NCBI RefSeq assembly: GCF_000427625.1
Contig: NZ_KE386569.1
Location: forward strand, 3,983,212 to 4,047,211
Reading direction: 5' to 3'
Length of the DNA stretch: 64,000 bases
From: Methylobacter luteus IMV-B-3098
Lineage (GTDB): Bacteria > Pseudomonadota > Gammaproteobacteria > Methylococcales > Methylomonadaceae
This document shows, piece after piece, positions 53,778 through 62,885 of the stretch. Position numbers and translations under genes: made by a program. Numbering within the stretch: position 1 is the first letter of the stretch; each line of letters starts with the position of its first letter. The notes under the pieces are model-generated. The model had not been told where the DNA came from. It was given only the letters and a program-made list of their open reading frames with translations, and did no database searches.

Positions 53778-53851
53778 TGGCTCTTCGTCTAGCGGTAGGA
53801 CTCTGGATTCTGATTCCAGCTGCCGGGGTTCGAATCCCTGAGAGCCAGCCA
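53778..53851 (+). tRNA. tRNA-Gln (anticodon CUG)
   Basis: 74 nt with a full cloverleaf: acceptor TGGCTCT/AGAGCCA, D-arm containing TCTAGCGGTAGGA, anticodon stem CTGGA/TCCAG around loop TTCTGAT (anticodon CTG, reading CAG), T-arm GGGGTTCGAATCCCT and encoded GCCA end. The surrounding DNA is full of transposase remnants; tRNA 3' ends are common integration sites, but I see no integrase nor a duplicated tRNA tail. Confidence 0.93.
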
Positions 53852-54379
53852 ATATCTATCAAACGCCCTTAGTGCACTAATCAATCACTCTCAAACCCTG
53901 GCAAAAGCAGGAGGGGTGCATACCTGAAATGAGTTCGGAATTCGGCGCGGCCAGGAAGATGCATTGGCTATTTATGTAGAACCCGACTTCCTCGCACCCG
54001 ATTATCTGTTGCGATAAAGGCCCTAAACAGCTCATCGTTCAAGTGCGCAAATCGATCCCGCCCGAACCTGGCATATCGGCTCGTTATGACACTAAGCACG
54101 AATGCAAGTGGAGGGCAGAACTCCGAAAAAACAGCAGAAATTAAAATCCAAAACTCGAAGCGCCAAGGGTTCAATAAGTATTTACACGTATTCACAATCG
54201 CTACGTTGACGCTTATTCTCCCTGCCATCCGGATAAATAAGAAACAAGAACAAAGCCTTGCTTTAACCGTCGATACAAAACGCATGCAGAGGCGTCAGAG
54301 TTGAGGAGCTCTGGCGATATCACCGCAGTGATTTTAAGGTCGGTTTGAATACCCGCATGCTTATCCGGATTCTTAATTG
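53852..54379. other. Gap after tRNA-Gln with weak ORFs only
   Basis: About 530 bp. Two overlapping candidates (a 105-residue minus-strand ORF at 53968-54285 and a 72-residue plus-strand ORF at 54086-54304) lack ribosome binding sites and family resemblance. I treat the stretch as decayed mobile DNA with no supported gene. Confidence 0.4.
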
Positions 54380-54706
54380 CTACAGTTCGTTGGATCTGCT
54401 GGCATCATGATATCCTGGGAGAACAAAGGGATTCCCTTCTCCCATTTTTATTTCATTCCCCCATTTCCGCAGGTTGCTGCCTAGGTTCAGCAACACCCTA
54501 AAACGCCTTGATACTGACATGCCCATGACGATCCCCACTGAATCATCCATTACTGCCTTGCTGCCGGCATGCCTCTGCGCTTCATAATCCGCTGTTTTCT
54601 GATCATGAGCGCCTGCTGCGGACAAGCGAAGGCTGCCGAAAAAGATACTTGTGCCGCCGAGTAAGGCTAATGCGAGCCAGCGGCGAAGTAGGTAAGCTGT
54701 TGCGCT
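54380..54706 (-). pseudogene. Possible decayed secreted-protein gene
   Basis: A minus-strand frame after a TAA at about 54707 reads SATAYLLRRWLALALLGGTS, then IFFGSLRLSAAGAHDQKTAD and continues to ...NPFVLPGYHDASRSNEL-stop at 54380. The first part looks like a signal peptide (LLRRWLALALLGG...AAGAHDQ) but has no ATG, GTG or TTG before it; the first usable start is a TTG after the signal-like part. It may be a secreted-protein gene that lost its start. The 300 bp beyond it, up to 55017, hold no gene I can support. Confidence 0.3.
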
Positions 54707-55017
54707 TTAGGTCTTAGATCAACATGAATTTCTTGAACCTTACCGTCATAAAAGGCAACTAATCCTTCAGTTCGCGATGCTCCTCATAGGCACAAACCAC
54801 ATCCTCGACGGTCTGGTTGTCCAGATTGAGAGATAATGAAATGCCACAGTTAATTCAACGCAAATCAAAGAGCAGAAGCAAAAATTTATAAACGATTATC
54901 AGAAAAGAAAAGGAGAGTAAATTCGCGAGAGCAAAATACCATTCATTAAATTGCATTCGGTAGTCGGGTTTTTTATCTATAAGCGAAATCCGCTTCACGT
55001 ACCTTTAGGATAAGACC

Positions 55018-56274
55018 ATGAATAACCAGCACCTTAGAGACTATCCCTTGCTTGCAAAGACATTGGGATTGATTATTCTTGCGATGCTTTGCAGCACAGC
55101 TGCGGCTATTAATTCCCCGGTGCAAGCTGCTAGTATTGCGCCGACGCTCAATAATACGGAATGCCTTCTCAACTGGGCGCAAACATTCTACCCCAGCCTG
55201 TTTTCACCACCGACGTCAGGTGTGCAGTTCTCTTCGCCTTACACCTATCGCTATTACCCAAACACCAATGCATATGTAGGCGTTTCCTCCGCCGACAACC
55301 ATGTGTATTACCTGGACCCGAGTGGTGACTTGCAGGATGTGGGTGATTTATCCACTTGGCTGTCGACGTCAGGCTGTGGAACAAGGCCGTACCCTGTCAT
55401 ATTTATTCATGGTATAGCGTCTTCCGCAGACACATGGACGACCTATAGAAACTACCTGATAAACAATAGTTTTTGGACCTTCGGCGGCATTCCTGCTTAC
55501 GACCCGAGCTCAAAAACAGTTAATATCAGCTGCCCATCCGACTCAAGTGTTGCGTGTACGGGCGGTACTGGTGACTTTTACACATTAAATTTCTCTGATA
55601 ATCAGGGGCTACCTTTTGATGTCCAGGGAGGTGAACTGGCCGCCGCCATTAAAGCGGTCCTGGATGCAAATCCTGGGAAAACAAAGGTTCTTCTGGTTAG
55701 TCACAGCATGGGCGGGCTTGCTGCAAGAGAATACCTGCAAGGATTGGCACGAGAGTCAAATTCCGCAACGACAATTCCTTATCGAGCGGATGTTGCGAAA
55801 CTCATTACCGTTGGAACGCCGCATCAAGGGAGTTTCTGGGCAGAAGAATGCCACAATGACATCAGTATTCCCGATAATGTCGGTATTTGCAGTCTTCTAC
55901 CTCTGGACATCGACCCAAACAGTATTGCAGTCGAGGATTTGAAGCCGGACAGTCCGGCGCTGAACATTCTTAATGACTTAAGCACTCATCCCCTTCCATC
56001 CAGCGTAGCTTATGTTTCGATAATTGGAACGGGTCAACCTACTTTGATCAGTTTCATTGATTTCAAAGATGGGGATGGCATCGTGTCGGATATTTCTCAG
56101 GATCTAAAGACAGTGGCCGGAAATCTTCCTCAACAGAAATCGGTTAGGATTGACATTCCTTTCCGAGAATGTGGCAATAAAATAAATGTACTTTCTATCG
56201 GAAATATAGGCGAGACTCATACTTGTGAGTCAACGGATATTGGCGTCGGGGCAGAAATTTTGAAAAATTTATAA
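55018..56274 (+). CDS. Secreted lipase/esterase-like alpha/beta hydrolase (PGAP1-like)
   Basis: 418 residues with an N-terminal signal peptide (LAKTLGLIILAMLCSTAAA). Residues about 45-118 form an LLNWAQTFYPSLFSPP...YRYYPNTNAYVGVS..VYYLDPSGDLQDVGDLSTWL module seen at the N-terminus of several secreted proteobacterial proteins. The catalytic domain begins PVIFIHGIASSADTW, has the nucleophile elbow SHSMGGLAAREYL (G-x-S-x-G variant HSMGG) near residue 235 and VGTPHQGSFWAEE. A C-terminal Asp/His (GDGIVSD; GETHTC) could complete the triad. It is probably an extracellular or periplasmic lipase; the substrate is unknown. Isolated from its neighbours by IS-rich DNA. Confidence 0.85.
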   Translation: MNNQHLRDYPLLAKTLGLIILAMLCSTAAAINSPVQAASIAPTLNNTECLLNWAQTFYPSLFSPPTSGVQFSSPYTYRYYPNTNAYVGVSSADNHVYYLDPSGDLQDVGDLSTWLSTSGCGTRPYPVIFIHGIASSADTWTTYRNYLINNSFWTFGGIPAYDPSSKTVNISCPSDSSVACTGGTGDFYTLNFSDNQGLPFDVQGGELAAAIKAVLDANPGKTKVLLVSHSMGGLAAREYLQGLARESNSATTIPYRADVAKLITVGTPHQGSFWAEECHNDISIPDNVGICSLLPLDIDPNSIAVEDLKPDSPALNILNDLSTHPLPSSVAYVSIIGTGQPTLISFIDFKDGDGIVSDISQDLKTVAGNLPQQKSVRIDIPFRECGNKINVLSIGNIGETHTCESTDIGVGAEILKNL

Positions 56275-56430
56275 TTAGGTAGGTAAAGCAAATAGCCTGG
56301 CATCCGTCCTGAATGGCTGTTCTGACCGGGTTTCGCCAGTCAATTAACAGACAAAAAATCGATCTTTTCCCACGGAGCCCTCCATCGATACGGACAAAAC
56401 ATTTTTTTCAAATCTTTCGACAAATGCCCC

Positions 56431-56445
56431 GTCGCCGTAGGCGAC
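56431..56445. terminator. Short hairpin between convergent genes
   Basis: GTCGCC-GTA-GGCGAC, a perfect 6-bp GC-rich stem with a 3-nt loop, between the lipase gene (plus) and the small secreted protein gene (minus), 39 bp beyond the stop of the latter. It could act as a bidirectional terminator, but lacks a U tract directly after it on either strand. Confidence 0.35.
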
Positions 56446-56483
56446 TAGGGCTCAGGTCTTTTGCCTTGACCGTTACCGGTTAA

Positions 56484-56873
56484 TTATTTCTTCGTCATGA
56501 AAAAATATGTCGATTGGCATTTAAGAATCATTTTGTCGTTTTCTTTTTCGATTGCAGTGCACGTCTCCATTTTGGAACGACCGGCAGCGGCCTGCTTGAC
56601 CAATTTGCCGTCCTGGACAGAATAATTGAGTACTGCGCGCAAATGATCGATCCGCGCGTGTGCGTCCGATTCTTGAGAAATACCTTCTAGCGTACCATCT
56701 GTCTTGAAGGTCCAAGTGGTGTTTATGCTTCTTGATTTGGTACCTTCGCGATCAACCGATTCCTTGTCGATTTGCCAGGTGCCAATCAGATCGGATTGAG
56801 TCAATGGAACGTCCGCACTTGCGGAAAAAGACAGAAACATCAGAGCGCAAACAGACAACCGAGTAAATTGCAT
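56484..56873 (-). CDS. Small secreted protein, lipocalin-like start
   Basis: 129 residues, signal peptide MQFTRLSVCALMFLSFSASA cut near residue 20. The mature sequence begins DVPLTQSDLIGTWQIDKESV and continues as alternating beta strands (TTWTFKTDGTLEGISQ; RAVLNYSVQDGKLVKQ; KMILKCQSTYFFMTKK). The GTWQ start with strands is typical of small lipocalin-like or DUF4488-like periplasmic proteins. Two cysteines (ETCTA, LKCQS) could form a disulfide. Function unknown. Confidence 0.7.
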   Translation of the reverse strand: MQFTRLSVCALMFLSFSASADVPLTQSDLIGTWQIDKESVDREGTKSRSINTTWTFKTDGTLEGISQESDAHARIDHLRAVLNYSVQDGKLVKQAAAGRSKMETCTAIEKENDKMILKCQSTYFFMTKK

Positions 56874-56970
56874 GGTTAAAACCTTATAAATAGTAAGTTA
56901 GAACCCGGAATTGTAGCACGGAACCGATTGCCAAAATCAGCATTAATTCAATGGTAATTGAATTTTTCAT

Positions 56971-57013
56971 ATGGCCATGTGGCGGATGAATTGCAGGATG
57001 GATTCATTTTGGC
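56971..57013 (+). repeat. 43-bp direct repeat, left copy
   Basis: It begins ATGGCCATGTGGCGGATGA and matches 36 of 43 positions of the copy at 62886-62928, in the same orientation. The pair brackets the five-gene Hsp70 operon. The sequence opens a 77-codon ORF (to 57204) that lacks a ribosome binding site and family resemblance, so I take it as repeat DNA rather than a gene. The rest of the gap from 56874 to 57222 holds nothing further I can name. Confidence 0.65.
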
Positions 57014-57222
57014 TTTACCCCGGCAAAAGCCTGTTCATCATCAACTGGTCTGCCAGCTTTCAGCATGACAATTGCTCGCTGCTGTCATTGCCTCAATGGT
57101 TATTGACCAACCATTCAGACAATGACCTCGAAGAGCATGGATGGAGAATTTGCAGGGTTTATCTAAAAAGATGCTTTATCATAGTTCGTTTCCTTTGTTC
57201 ATAAGCCCCCGCAAGAACAATC

Positions 57223-59736
57223 ATGCCCATGAAAAAGCAACCAATGCCCGTTTTCGGCACAGCTGAGGGGAATAGCCTTGAAAAGCAGGCTCTGTCCCAG
57301 TTAAATGCCGGTAAGTATAAAAAAGCAATTGAGCTGTATAAAAAATTATTGCAGGATTCCGACAACAGCGAGTGGCGGCAGCAATTAGCGCACTGTTACC
57401 TGCAATACGCTTCAGCGTTGGCCGCAAAGGGCCTGTATCAGGAAGCGCGGGCGTCGTGGGAAAACTATAGCCAACATACTCAGCCCCCTTACGAAAAATA
57501 CGATCATTACCTAACCTGGCTGATTCAAACCAACAACCCGGCCAGGGTTCAGTCATGCCTGGCGCAGTTATCAGCTCGGCAACTGGATAAAGACTATCCC
57601 GAACTGGCTGCCTGGTTGGGTTTGCTGATTATCACCGATCATTCTGAATTTCAGCAGTCCTTGCCGCAAAACTCCGACTTTATCGCGCATTTGACGAGCG
57701 TTCAGACGGCGTTGCGGGCCTATCAGGACAATAACCTGAGCGGCATGGACGAGGCATTAAAGCAATTACCTTATCGCTCTGCATTCCGGGATTTCCGCAC
57801 ACTGTTAAAAGCGGCGGTTGCCGTATCCGCAGCACCTCAGGAGGCGCAGGCGCTGCTAACCAAAATTCCGGCCCATTCGCCGTATGCGCAAGCCGCCGAC
57901 CTGTTGCTGGCCAGCACCCGGAAAGGCTCGGCGCTGGCCCGGGAAATAGTAAAGTTTAATCACCAGCAGCGCAGACTTATCGGGGAAATAATCGGCCTGG
58001 ATGAAAAGCAGCTCGAATTCATAGAGCAACTAGGCAATCAAAAAGAGGTCTGGTCCGACAAACTGAAGTTTGATCTGGCTGTTCAATATCAAACGCTTTG
58101 CGGCTTTGAGTTGGCGCAGCGCTTCTGCCTCGCCATGCTGGCCCGGTATCCGGCCGGCCAACAGGACGTCAACAACGCCTTCGGCCCGGTCGATGAATTC
58201 GAGCAAAACCGGTTAAAGGCGCTGGCCTGCGAACGCGAAGACAACAGCTATGATGCCGAATATCATTGGCGGCAATGCATACGGGCATTGACAAAAGAAG
58301 GCTCCGGCAACACCTTGAAAACAGCCCTGATTTTGCGCCATCTTGCGGAAAACCAGCCGGATGCCGAGGAAAAAATCCCATTACTGATTGAAAGCCTGGA
58401 GCATAATCCTGACGATCGGGCCAGCTATCTGCAAATTCTTGGCTACTATAGCCAGTTCCCGGACACAGCCGATACCTTTAAACAATGGTTGAGCAAAGCT
58501 TTCGCGCAATTTCCGCGGGATGCTGACGTGCTGACGCTGGCGCTTCAGGCAGCCATGCGCGATAGAGCCCACGCCAACGTCAGCGAATACGCGCAGACAC
58601 TATTAACCATCGATCCGCTGAATACCGCTGCCAAACAAGCGCTGTTTGCAAGCCATCTGGCGCATGCGCGCAAGCTGATACAAGGCAGGGAATACCCTGC
58701 GGCTGAAAATGAAATTCAGCAGGCGGAAGGCTTGAAACTGGGCAAAAGTTATGGTCTTCAGATTCAGCTCATGCGGGGCCTTTTGTGTTTTGCCAGCCAG
58801 GACAAACAACAAGGGCTGCAAGCCATAACCGAGGCGCAGAACAAACTCAATACGGACCCGGTCAATATGCATTTTCAAGCCGCCATGGAAGCGCTTTTAA
58901 CGAATCTGCCCGTCGCAACCCTTCTGAGAGAATTGCCGCCCGCCAAGGACTATTTACTGTCAGCGCAGGAACTGGCACGGTTGGTCGAGCGGCTAAAGCG
59001 GTACAGTCAGGAATCCGGCAGTCAGGAACAGACGCATAAAGCGCTGGAAAAAATCAAGGCTGCCCTGAAAAAATCGCTGCAACAACAGGATTACGCTGAA
59101 AATCTGCTGTTAGCGTTATGCGAGGCGCTGGACAGCATCAGGCACTTCGAATTACTGCGCTATTGTTCGAAACTGGCGCAATCCAAATGGCAAAAACCCG
59201 TCTGGATCTATTTCCAGATTTATTCCGAGACCGATGGCGAGCCCGAACGCTGCTCTTTTATGAACCGATTACGCCTGGAGGAAAATCTTGAAAAGGCCAG
59301 GCAGGAAAAAGACCATCGCGCCACGGTGTTGATCGACCATTATCTGGATGGCTATCATAAAGCGCATCCATTGAAAGCGATGAACTTTCTCGACAACCTG
59401 TTTGCCAAGGATGAACAGAATAACGTGGAAAATCCGTTTGATAAGCTCTTCGGCCACTTGTCTTATGAGACATTCCATAAGCTCAATAAGAAGCTGACAT
59501 CCTTATCAAAGAAAACATCGCCGGAACGGCTTGTCCAGGAGCTGAATAGAGCGAATGGCGACAAGATCCTGCAAGCCATTATGAAAAACCCTGATTTATT
59601 TACGGCGCTGATGGTGCTGAGAGCCGCCGATGCTTTGGGCATCGCTATCGAGGTCAGCGTGGAGGAGATCCTGGCCTGCTTCAACGTAAGCAAAAAATCC
59701 GGCTTTTCTCTTTTTAACCTTGGCAAGTCACTATGA
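57223..59736 (+). CDS. TPR-rich cytoplasmic protein, first gene of the Hsp70 operon
   Basis: 837 residues, no signal peptide or membrane segment. The N-terminus has clear tetratricopeptide repeats (EKQALSQLNAGKYKKAIELYKKLLQDS; WRQQLAHCYLQYASALAAKGLYQEARASWENY) and the rest is helical repeat-like with further TPR-style units (e.g. LEHNPDDRASYLQILGYY near 390; AKQALFASHLAHARKLIQGREYPAAENEIQQAE near 470). The final ~120 residues are more basic (HKLNKKLTSLSKKTS). The start is ATG 57223, with a second ATG two codons on. The end overlaps the J-protein gene by 4 nt. A scaffold or client-adaptor role for the downstream chaperone is inferred. Confidence 0.8.
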   Translation: MPMKKQPMPVFGTAEGNSLEKQALSQLNAGKYKKAIELYKKLLQDSDNSEWRQQLAHCYLQYASALAAKGLYQEARASWENYSQHTQPPYEKYDHYLTWLIQTNNPARVQSCLAQLSARQLDKDYPELAAWLGLLIITDHSEFQQSLPQNSDFIAHLTSVQTALRAYQDNNLSGMDEALKQLPYRSAFRDFRTLLKAAVAVSAAPQEAQALLTKIPAHSPYAQAADLLLASTRKGSALAREIVKFNHQQRRLIGEIIGLDEKQLEFIEQLGNQKEVWSDKLKFDLAVQYQTLCGFELAQRFCLAMLARYPAGQQDVNNAFGPVDEFEQNRLKALACEREDNSYDAEYHWRQCIRALTKEGSGNTLKTALILRHLAENQPDAEEKIPLLIESLEHNPDDRASYLQILGYYSQFPDTADTFKQWLSKAFAQFPRDADVLTLALQAAMRDRAHANVSEYAQTLLTIDPLNTAAKQALFASHLAHARKLIQGREYPAAENEIQQAEGLKLGKSYGLQIQLMRGLLCFASQDKQQGLQAITEAQNKLNTDPVNMHFQAAMEALLTNLPVATLLRELPPAKDYLLSAQELARLVERLKRYSQESGSQEQTHKALEKIKAALKKSLQQQDYAENLLLALCEALDSIRHFELLRYCSKLAQSKWQKPVWIYFQIYSETDGEPERCSFMNRLRLEENLEKARQEKDHRATVLIDHYLDGYHKAHPLKAMNFLDNLFAKDEQNNVENPFDKLFGHLSYETFHKLNKKLTSLSKKTSPERLVQELNRANGDKILQAIMKNPDLFTALMVLRAADALGIAIEVSVEEILACFNVSKKSGFSLFNLGKSL

Positions 59737-60071
59737 ATACCCCATATGAGATACTGGAGGTTGCAACCGACGCGACCGATGCCGAAATCAAGCAGGCTTA
59801 TCTACGGAAAGTCAAAGACAACCCGCCGGACCGCGATCAGGAACGGTTTCAACGGATACATGGCGCCTACACGTCGATCAAGGATGAAAAAAGCCGGCTG
59901 AGCTATGCCTTGTTCACTATCCCGGCCGCCGATTTCGACGAACTGCTCGATCAGGCCTTGCATACAACGCAAGCCCCACAGGTCGGGCCGGAACACTTTA
60001 AACAACTGCTACGCGCAGGCCTTGGCGAGACAATGCCCGTCAACGCCATGCCCCATGCTCAAAAATCATGA
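59733..60071 (+). CDS. Mini J-domain protein with degenerate HPD motif
   Basis: 112 residues. A short J-domain at the N-terminus (YEILEVATDATDAEIKQAYLRKV..., then ERFQRIHGAYTSIKDEKSRLSYALF) is followed by a ~45-residue tail. The loop that should carry His-Pro-Asp reads KDNPPDRD: Pro and Asp are there but the histidine is not. J-domains stimulate Hsp70 ATPase through this histidine, so either this is a degenerate co-chaperone or it uses altered contacts with the matching Hsp70. No G/F or zinc region, so not a full DnaJ. Coupled by ATGA overlaps on both sides. Confidence 0.82.
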   Translation: MNTPYEILEVATDATDAEIKQAYLRKVKDNPPDRDQERFQRIHGAYTSIKDEKSRLSYALFTIPAADFDELLDQALHTTQAPQVGPEHFKQLLRAGLGETMPVNAMPHAQKS

Positions 60072-60736
60072 CTACAGACGCACAGAAAAACGCATTACTC
60101 GAAGACTTCCGCACTTACCTGGAACAGAGCCGGCTTGATCCATTTGCCGCCCGGGAGCAGCCCGACCTGCATACCTTGCTGAGCGAAATGACCGGCTTGA
60201 AAACGGAAGTCAAGGCCGAAGCCAGGCAGTTTAAAAGCGCCCTGGATACACTCAGTTCCGCGCTGGCTACCGTGCAGGACGACAATAAAGCCCTGACGGC
60301 GGAACTTGCTTTGCATGCCGAACGATTGGAGCAGCAACAACGTCAAATCATGCGCACCGTACTGCTGGATATCGTCGATATTTATGACAGGCTGACCTCA
60401 GGGCTGGAGGTTTTGCACAATTACCGGCCGGTCGCGTCGCTGTTCAAACACTCCAGAGACCAGGATGTGCGGTTCATCAGGCACTTCAAGGCAGGGCAGG
60501 TGATGACGGTCAGGCGTTTTGATCAACTCCTGCAGCGATATCAGGTGAGGCCGGTAGACTGCATCGGCCAATTATTCGACCCTGTTACCATGAGTGCGGT
60601 TGAAACCGGCCATGATCCCAAACTCGAAAACGGCATCGTGCTGGAAGAACTGCGGAAGGGCTTTTTATTCCAGGATCAGGTTCTGCGGCTGGCGGAAGTC
60701 AAAGTCAACAAAATCAACGCTAGGGAACACTTATGA
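60068..60736 (+). CDS. GrpE-like nucleotide exchange factor
   Basis: 222 residues. A long helical part (about 50-115, LKTEVKAEARQFKSALDTLSSALATVQDDNKALTAEL) continues into a region ending in the GrpE-type beta domain: GQLFDPVTMSAVETGHDP, then GIVLEELRKGFLFQDQVLRLAEVKVNK, matching the canonical G..FDP..HEAV ... V....GY.L.D.VLRPA.V.V. GrpE releases ADP from Hsp70. The N-terminal acidic segment of normal GrpE is replaced by different sequence. The ATGA overlaps place it between the J-protein and Hsp70 genes. Confidence 0.85.
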   Translation: MTTDAQKNALLEDFRTYLEQSRLDPFAAREQPDLHTLLSEMTGLKTEVKAEARQFKSALDTLSSALATVQDDNKALTAELALHAERLEQQQRQIMRTVLLDIVDIYDRLTSGLEVLHNYRPVASLFKHSRDQDVRFIRHFKAGQVMTVRRFDQLLQRYQVRPVDCIGQLFDPVTMSAVETGHDPKLENGIVLEELRKGFLFQDQVLRLAEVKVNKINAREHL

Positions 60737-62496
60737 ACGAAATCATCATTGGCATAGATTTAGGCACCACCAACTCGGAAGTCGCGATTGTCGGGCAGGG
60801 CAAGGTCAGGGTTATCGCCGACGGCGACAAAAAAATCCTGCCTTCGTTTGTCGGCATCGATGACCATGGCAACATTCTGGTCGGGGAAACGGCGAAGAAC
60901 CAATACCTGGTCTACCCGGAACGCACCGTAAAATCCATCAAGCGCCTGATGGGGCAGAATATCCAAATAGACTTGGCGGGCCAGTCCTATGCGCCGCAGG
61001 AAATTTCCGCCATCATTCTCAAACGCCTGAAAGCCATTGCCGAAAAGGATCTCGGGCAACCGGTCGGCAAGGCCGTCATTACCGTACCGGCTTATTTTTC
61101 CGATGTCCAGCGGCAAGCCACGCGCGAGGCCGGCGAAATCGCCGGACTGGAAGTCGTACGCATGATTAACGAGCCCACCGCGGCGGCGCTGGCTTATGGC
61201 GCCAGCCAGGCCGAAGCCAAGCGCATGCTGGTGTACGATCTGGGCGGCGGCACCTTCGATGTGTCCGTGGTCAACATCCAGGCCGGCGTCGTCGAAGTGC
61301 TATCCAGTCATGGCGACAACCACCTGGGCGGCGACGATTTTGACCAGCAGATCATTGAACACCTGCTCAGGCATTTGCAGAACACTTACCATGTGGACGC
61401 CCGCGCCCACAGCAAAGCCATGGCGCGCATCACCCGGGCCGCCGAAAATGCCAAGATCCTGCTTTCCGATCAGCCTTACGCGCAGATTGAAGAAGAGTAT
61501 CTGCTGGAGCATGATGGCTCAGCCATTCACTTGTCCCTTGAATTGTCCAGACTGGAATACGAGGCGATGATCGAGGACTATATCAATGCCACTCTGGATG
61601 CCGTACACATCGCCCTGAAAGGGGCAAAACTCACCGCAGCGGATATCGATGAAGTCATTCTGGTCGGCGGTTCCACCCGCACTCCCTGCATTCGGGAGCG
61701 CCTGTTCAGTGAATTCGGTTTCGAACCGCACGGCGAAGTCGACCCAGATTTATGCGTGGCCATGGGCGCCGCCATTCAGGCGGCCATGATCGGCGGCCAG
61801 CAGGTTGATACGGTACTGGTCGATGTGACCCCGTACACCTACGGCACCAGTGCCATAGGCACGCTGAACGGCGAATTTTATCCTTTCATGTTTGTGCCGG
61901 TCATTCACAAGAACAGCGTGCTGCCGAGCCGCAAAACCGACGCCTTCATGACCAGTCACGATGGCCAGGAATTCGTCGATGTCAGCATTTATCAGGGCGA
62001 AGATCCCGACGCCTTGAACAATACCCTCATAGGCGAGTTTCGGGTTGAAGGTCTGCGCGATGTGTCGGCCGGCAACGTCATAACGCTGACCCTGGATCTG
62101 GACCTCAACGGCATTCTGCACGTTTCGGCGCAGGAAAAAGCCACCGGCCTGGAGAAATCGATTGTCATTAAAAATGCCCTGTCGCGTTTTGAAAGTGCCG
62201 CGCTGGATACGGCCAGACAGCGCATCACGTCCTTATTCGGGCATTTGGAATCCAACCCGGATGAACTGGGCGAGCCTGAACCGTTCGAAGCGCCGGCAGC
62301 GGCACCGGAAATCGAAGCCGCACGCAATGCGATGGCCAGAGCCGAAAGCTTGTTCGAACAAGTCTCCGACTCGGACAAGGAGGACATGGTCGATTTGATC
62401 GGCACCATCACGGCATGCATCAAAGCCAATGATATCGAAGGCCTGAAGGAGCCGGTCGATCAGTTGAACGACATCATCTACTATCTGGAATCCTGA
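60733..62496 (+). CDS. Divergent Hsp70 (DnaK-like) chaperone
   Basis: 587 residues (DnaK about 638). The ATPase domain is well conserved: IIGIDLGTTNSEVAIV, VITVPAYFSDVQRQATREAGEIAGLEVVRMINEPTAAALAYG, VYDLGGGTFDVSVV, DEVILVGGSTRTPCIRERL. At the autophosphorylation site (Thr199 of E. coli DnaK, GDTHLGG) the sequence reads GDNHLGGDDFD. The substrate domain (DVTPYTYGTSAIG..., GILHVSAQEKATGLEKSI) is present but divergent, the lid is short, and the disordered tail with a conserved EEVD-like end is absent. It is thus a specialised paralogue rather than the main DnaK. ATGA overlap with grpE, TGATG with the next gene. Confidence 0.9.
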   Translation: MNEIIIGIDLGTTNSEVAIVGQGKVRVIADGDKKILPSFVGIDDHGNILVGETAKNQYLVYPERTVKSIKRLMGQNIQIDLAGQSYAPQEISAIILKRLKAIAEKDLGQPVGKAVITVPAYFSDVQRQATREAGEIAGLEVVRMINEPTAAALAYGASQAEAKRMLVYDLGGGTFDVSVVNIQAGVVEVLSSHGDNHLGGDDFDQQIIEHLLRHLQNTYHVDARAHSKAMARITRAAENAKILLSDQPYAQIEEEYLLEHDGSAIHLSLELSRLEYEAMIEDYINATLDAVHIALKGAKLTAADIDEVILVGGSTRTPCIRERLFSEFGFEPHGEVDPDLCVAMGAAIQAAMIGGQQVDTVLVDVTPYTYGTSAIGTLNGEFYPFMFVPVIHKNSVLPSRKTDAFMTSHDGQEFVDVSIYQGEDPDALNNTLIGEFRVEGLRDVSAGNVITLTLDLDLNGILHVSAQEKATGLEKSIVIKNALSRFESAALDTARQRITSLFGHLESNPDELGEPEPFEAPAAAPEIEAARNAMARAESLFEQVSDSDKEDMVDLIGTITACIKANDIEGLKEPVDQLNDIIYYLES

Positions 62497-62882
62497 TGGA
62501 GCGCTGCCCCTGCTGCAACGCCCGCTTGGGCGGGGCTGCACGATGCCCCCGCTGCCAGGCCGATTTAAGCCACATGATGGCGACCGAACAGGCCGCCCGA
62601 TTCTGGCTGGCCAAGGCGATACAGTACTGGCAGGATAATGAAGCCGGGCAGAGCATCAGCGCCTTGGAGCTTTCGCTACGCCTTAAAAAAACCGGGCTGG
62701 CGCTTGTCTTCCGTGATTTTCTGATCCGCCAGCAATGCCAGAGCGTTCTTGACTTGCTGGCGCAAAAACAGCTGCTGCCCGCGAAACAACGGCTCTACGG
62801 CATGCGCAACTGGCTTCCCCACAGTCAATTGCTGCAACATTTGAACGCGTTCACTGATTATTTACTGGCGCGGCATCAATAA
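62496..62882 (+). CDS. Zinc-ribbon helical protein, last gene of the Hsp70 operon
   Basis: 128 residues. The N-terminus has two CxxC pairs (ERCPCCNARLGGAARCPRCQADL), a zinc ribbon, followed by a helical domain (FWLAKAIQYWQDNEAGQSISALELSLRLKKTGLALVF) with a TPR-like look. It shares a TGATG junction with the Hsp70 gene, so it is translated in step. A regulator or client-recognition subunit of the chaperone set is plausible; I do not recognise a named family. Confidence 0.75.
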   Translation: MERCPCCNARLGGAARCPRCQADLSHMMATEQAARFWLAKAIQYWQDNEAGQSISALELSLRLKKTGLALVFRDFLIRQQCQSVLDLLAQKQLLPAKQRLYGMRNWLPHSQLLQHLNAFTDYLLARHQ

Positions 62883-62885
62883 AAT

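Noticed and set aside
56971..57204. 77-residue ORF as a gene (and its 78-residue counterpart at 62886-63122)
   Set aside because: Both open in a 43-bp direct repeat and then diverge completely; no ribosome binding site. Treated as repeat DNA.
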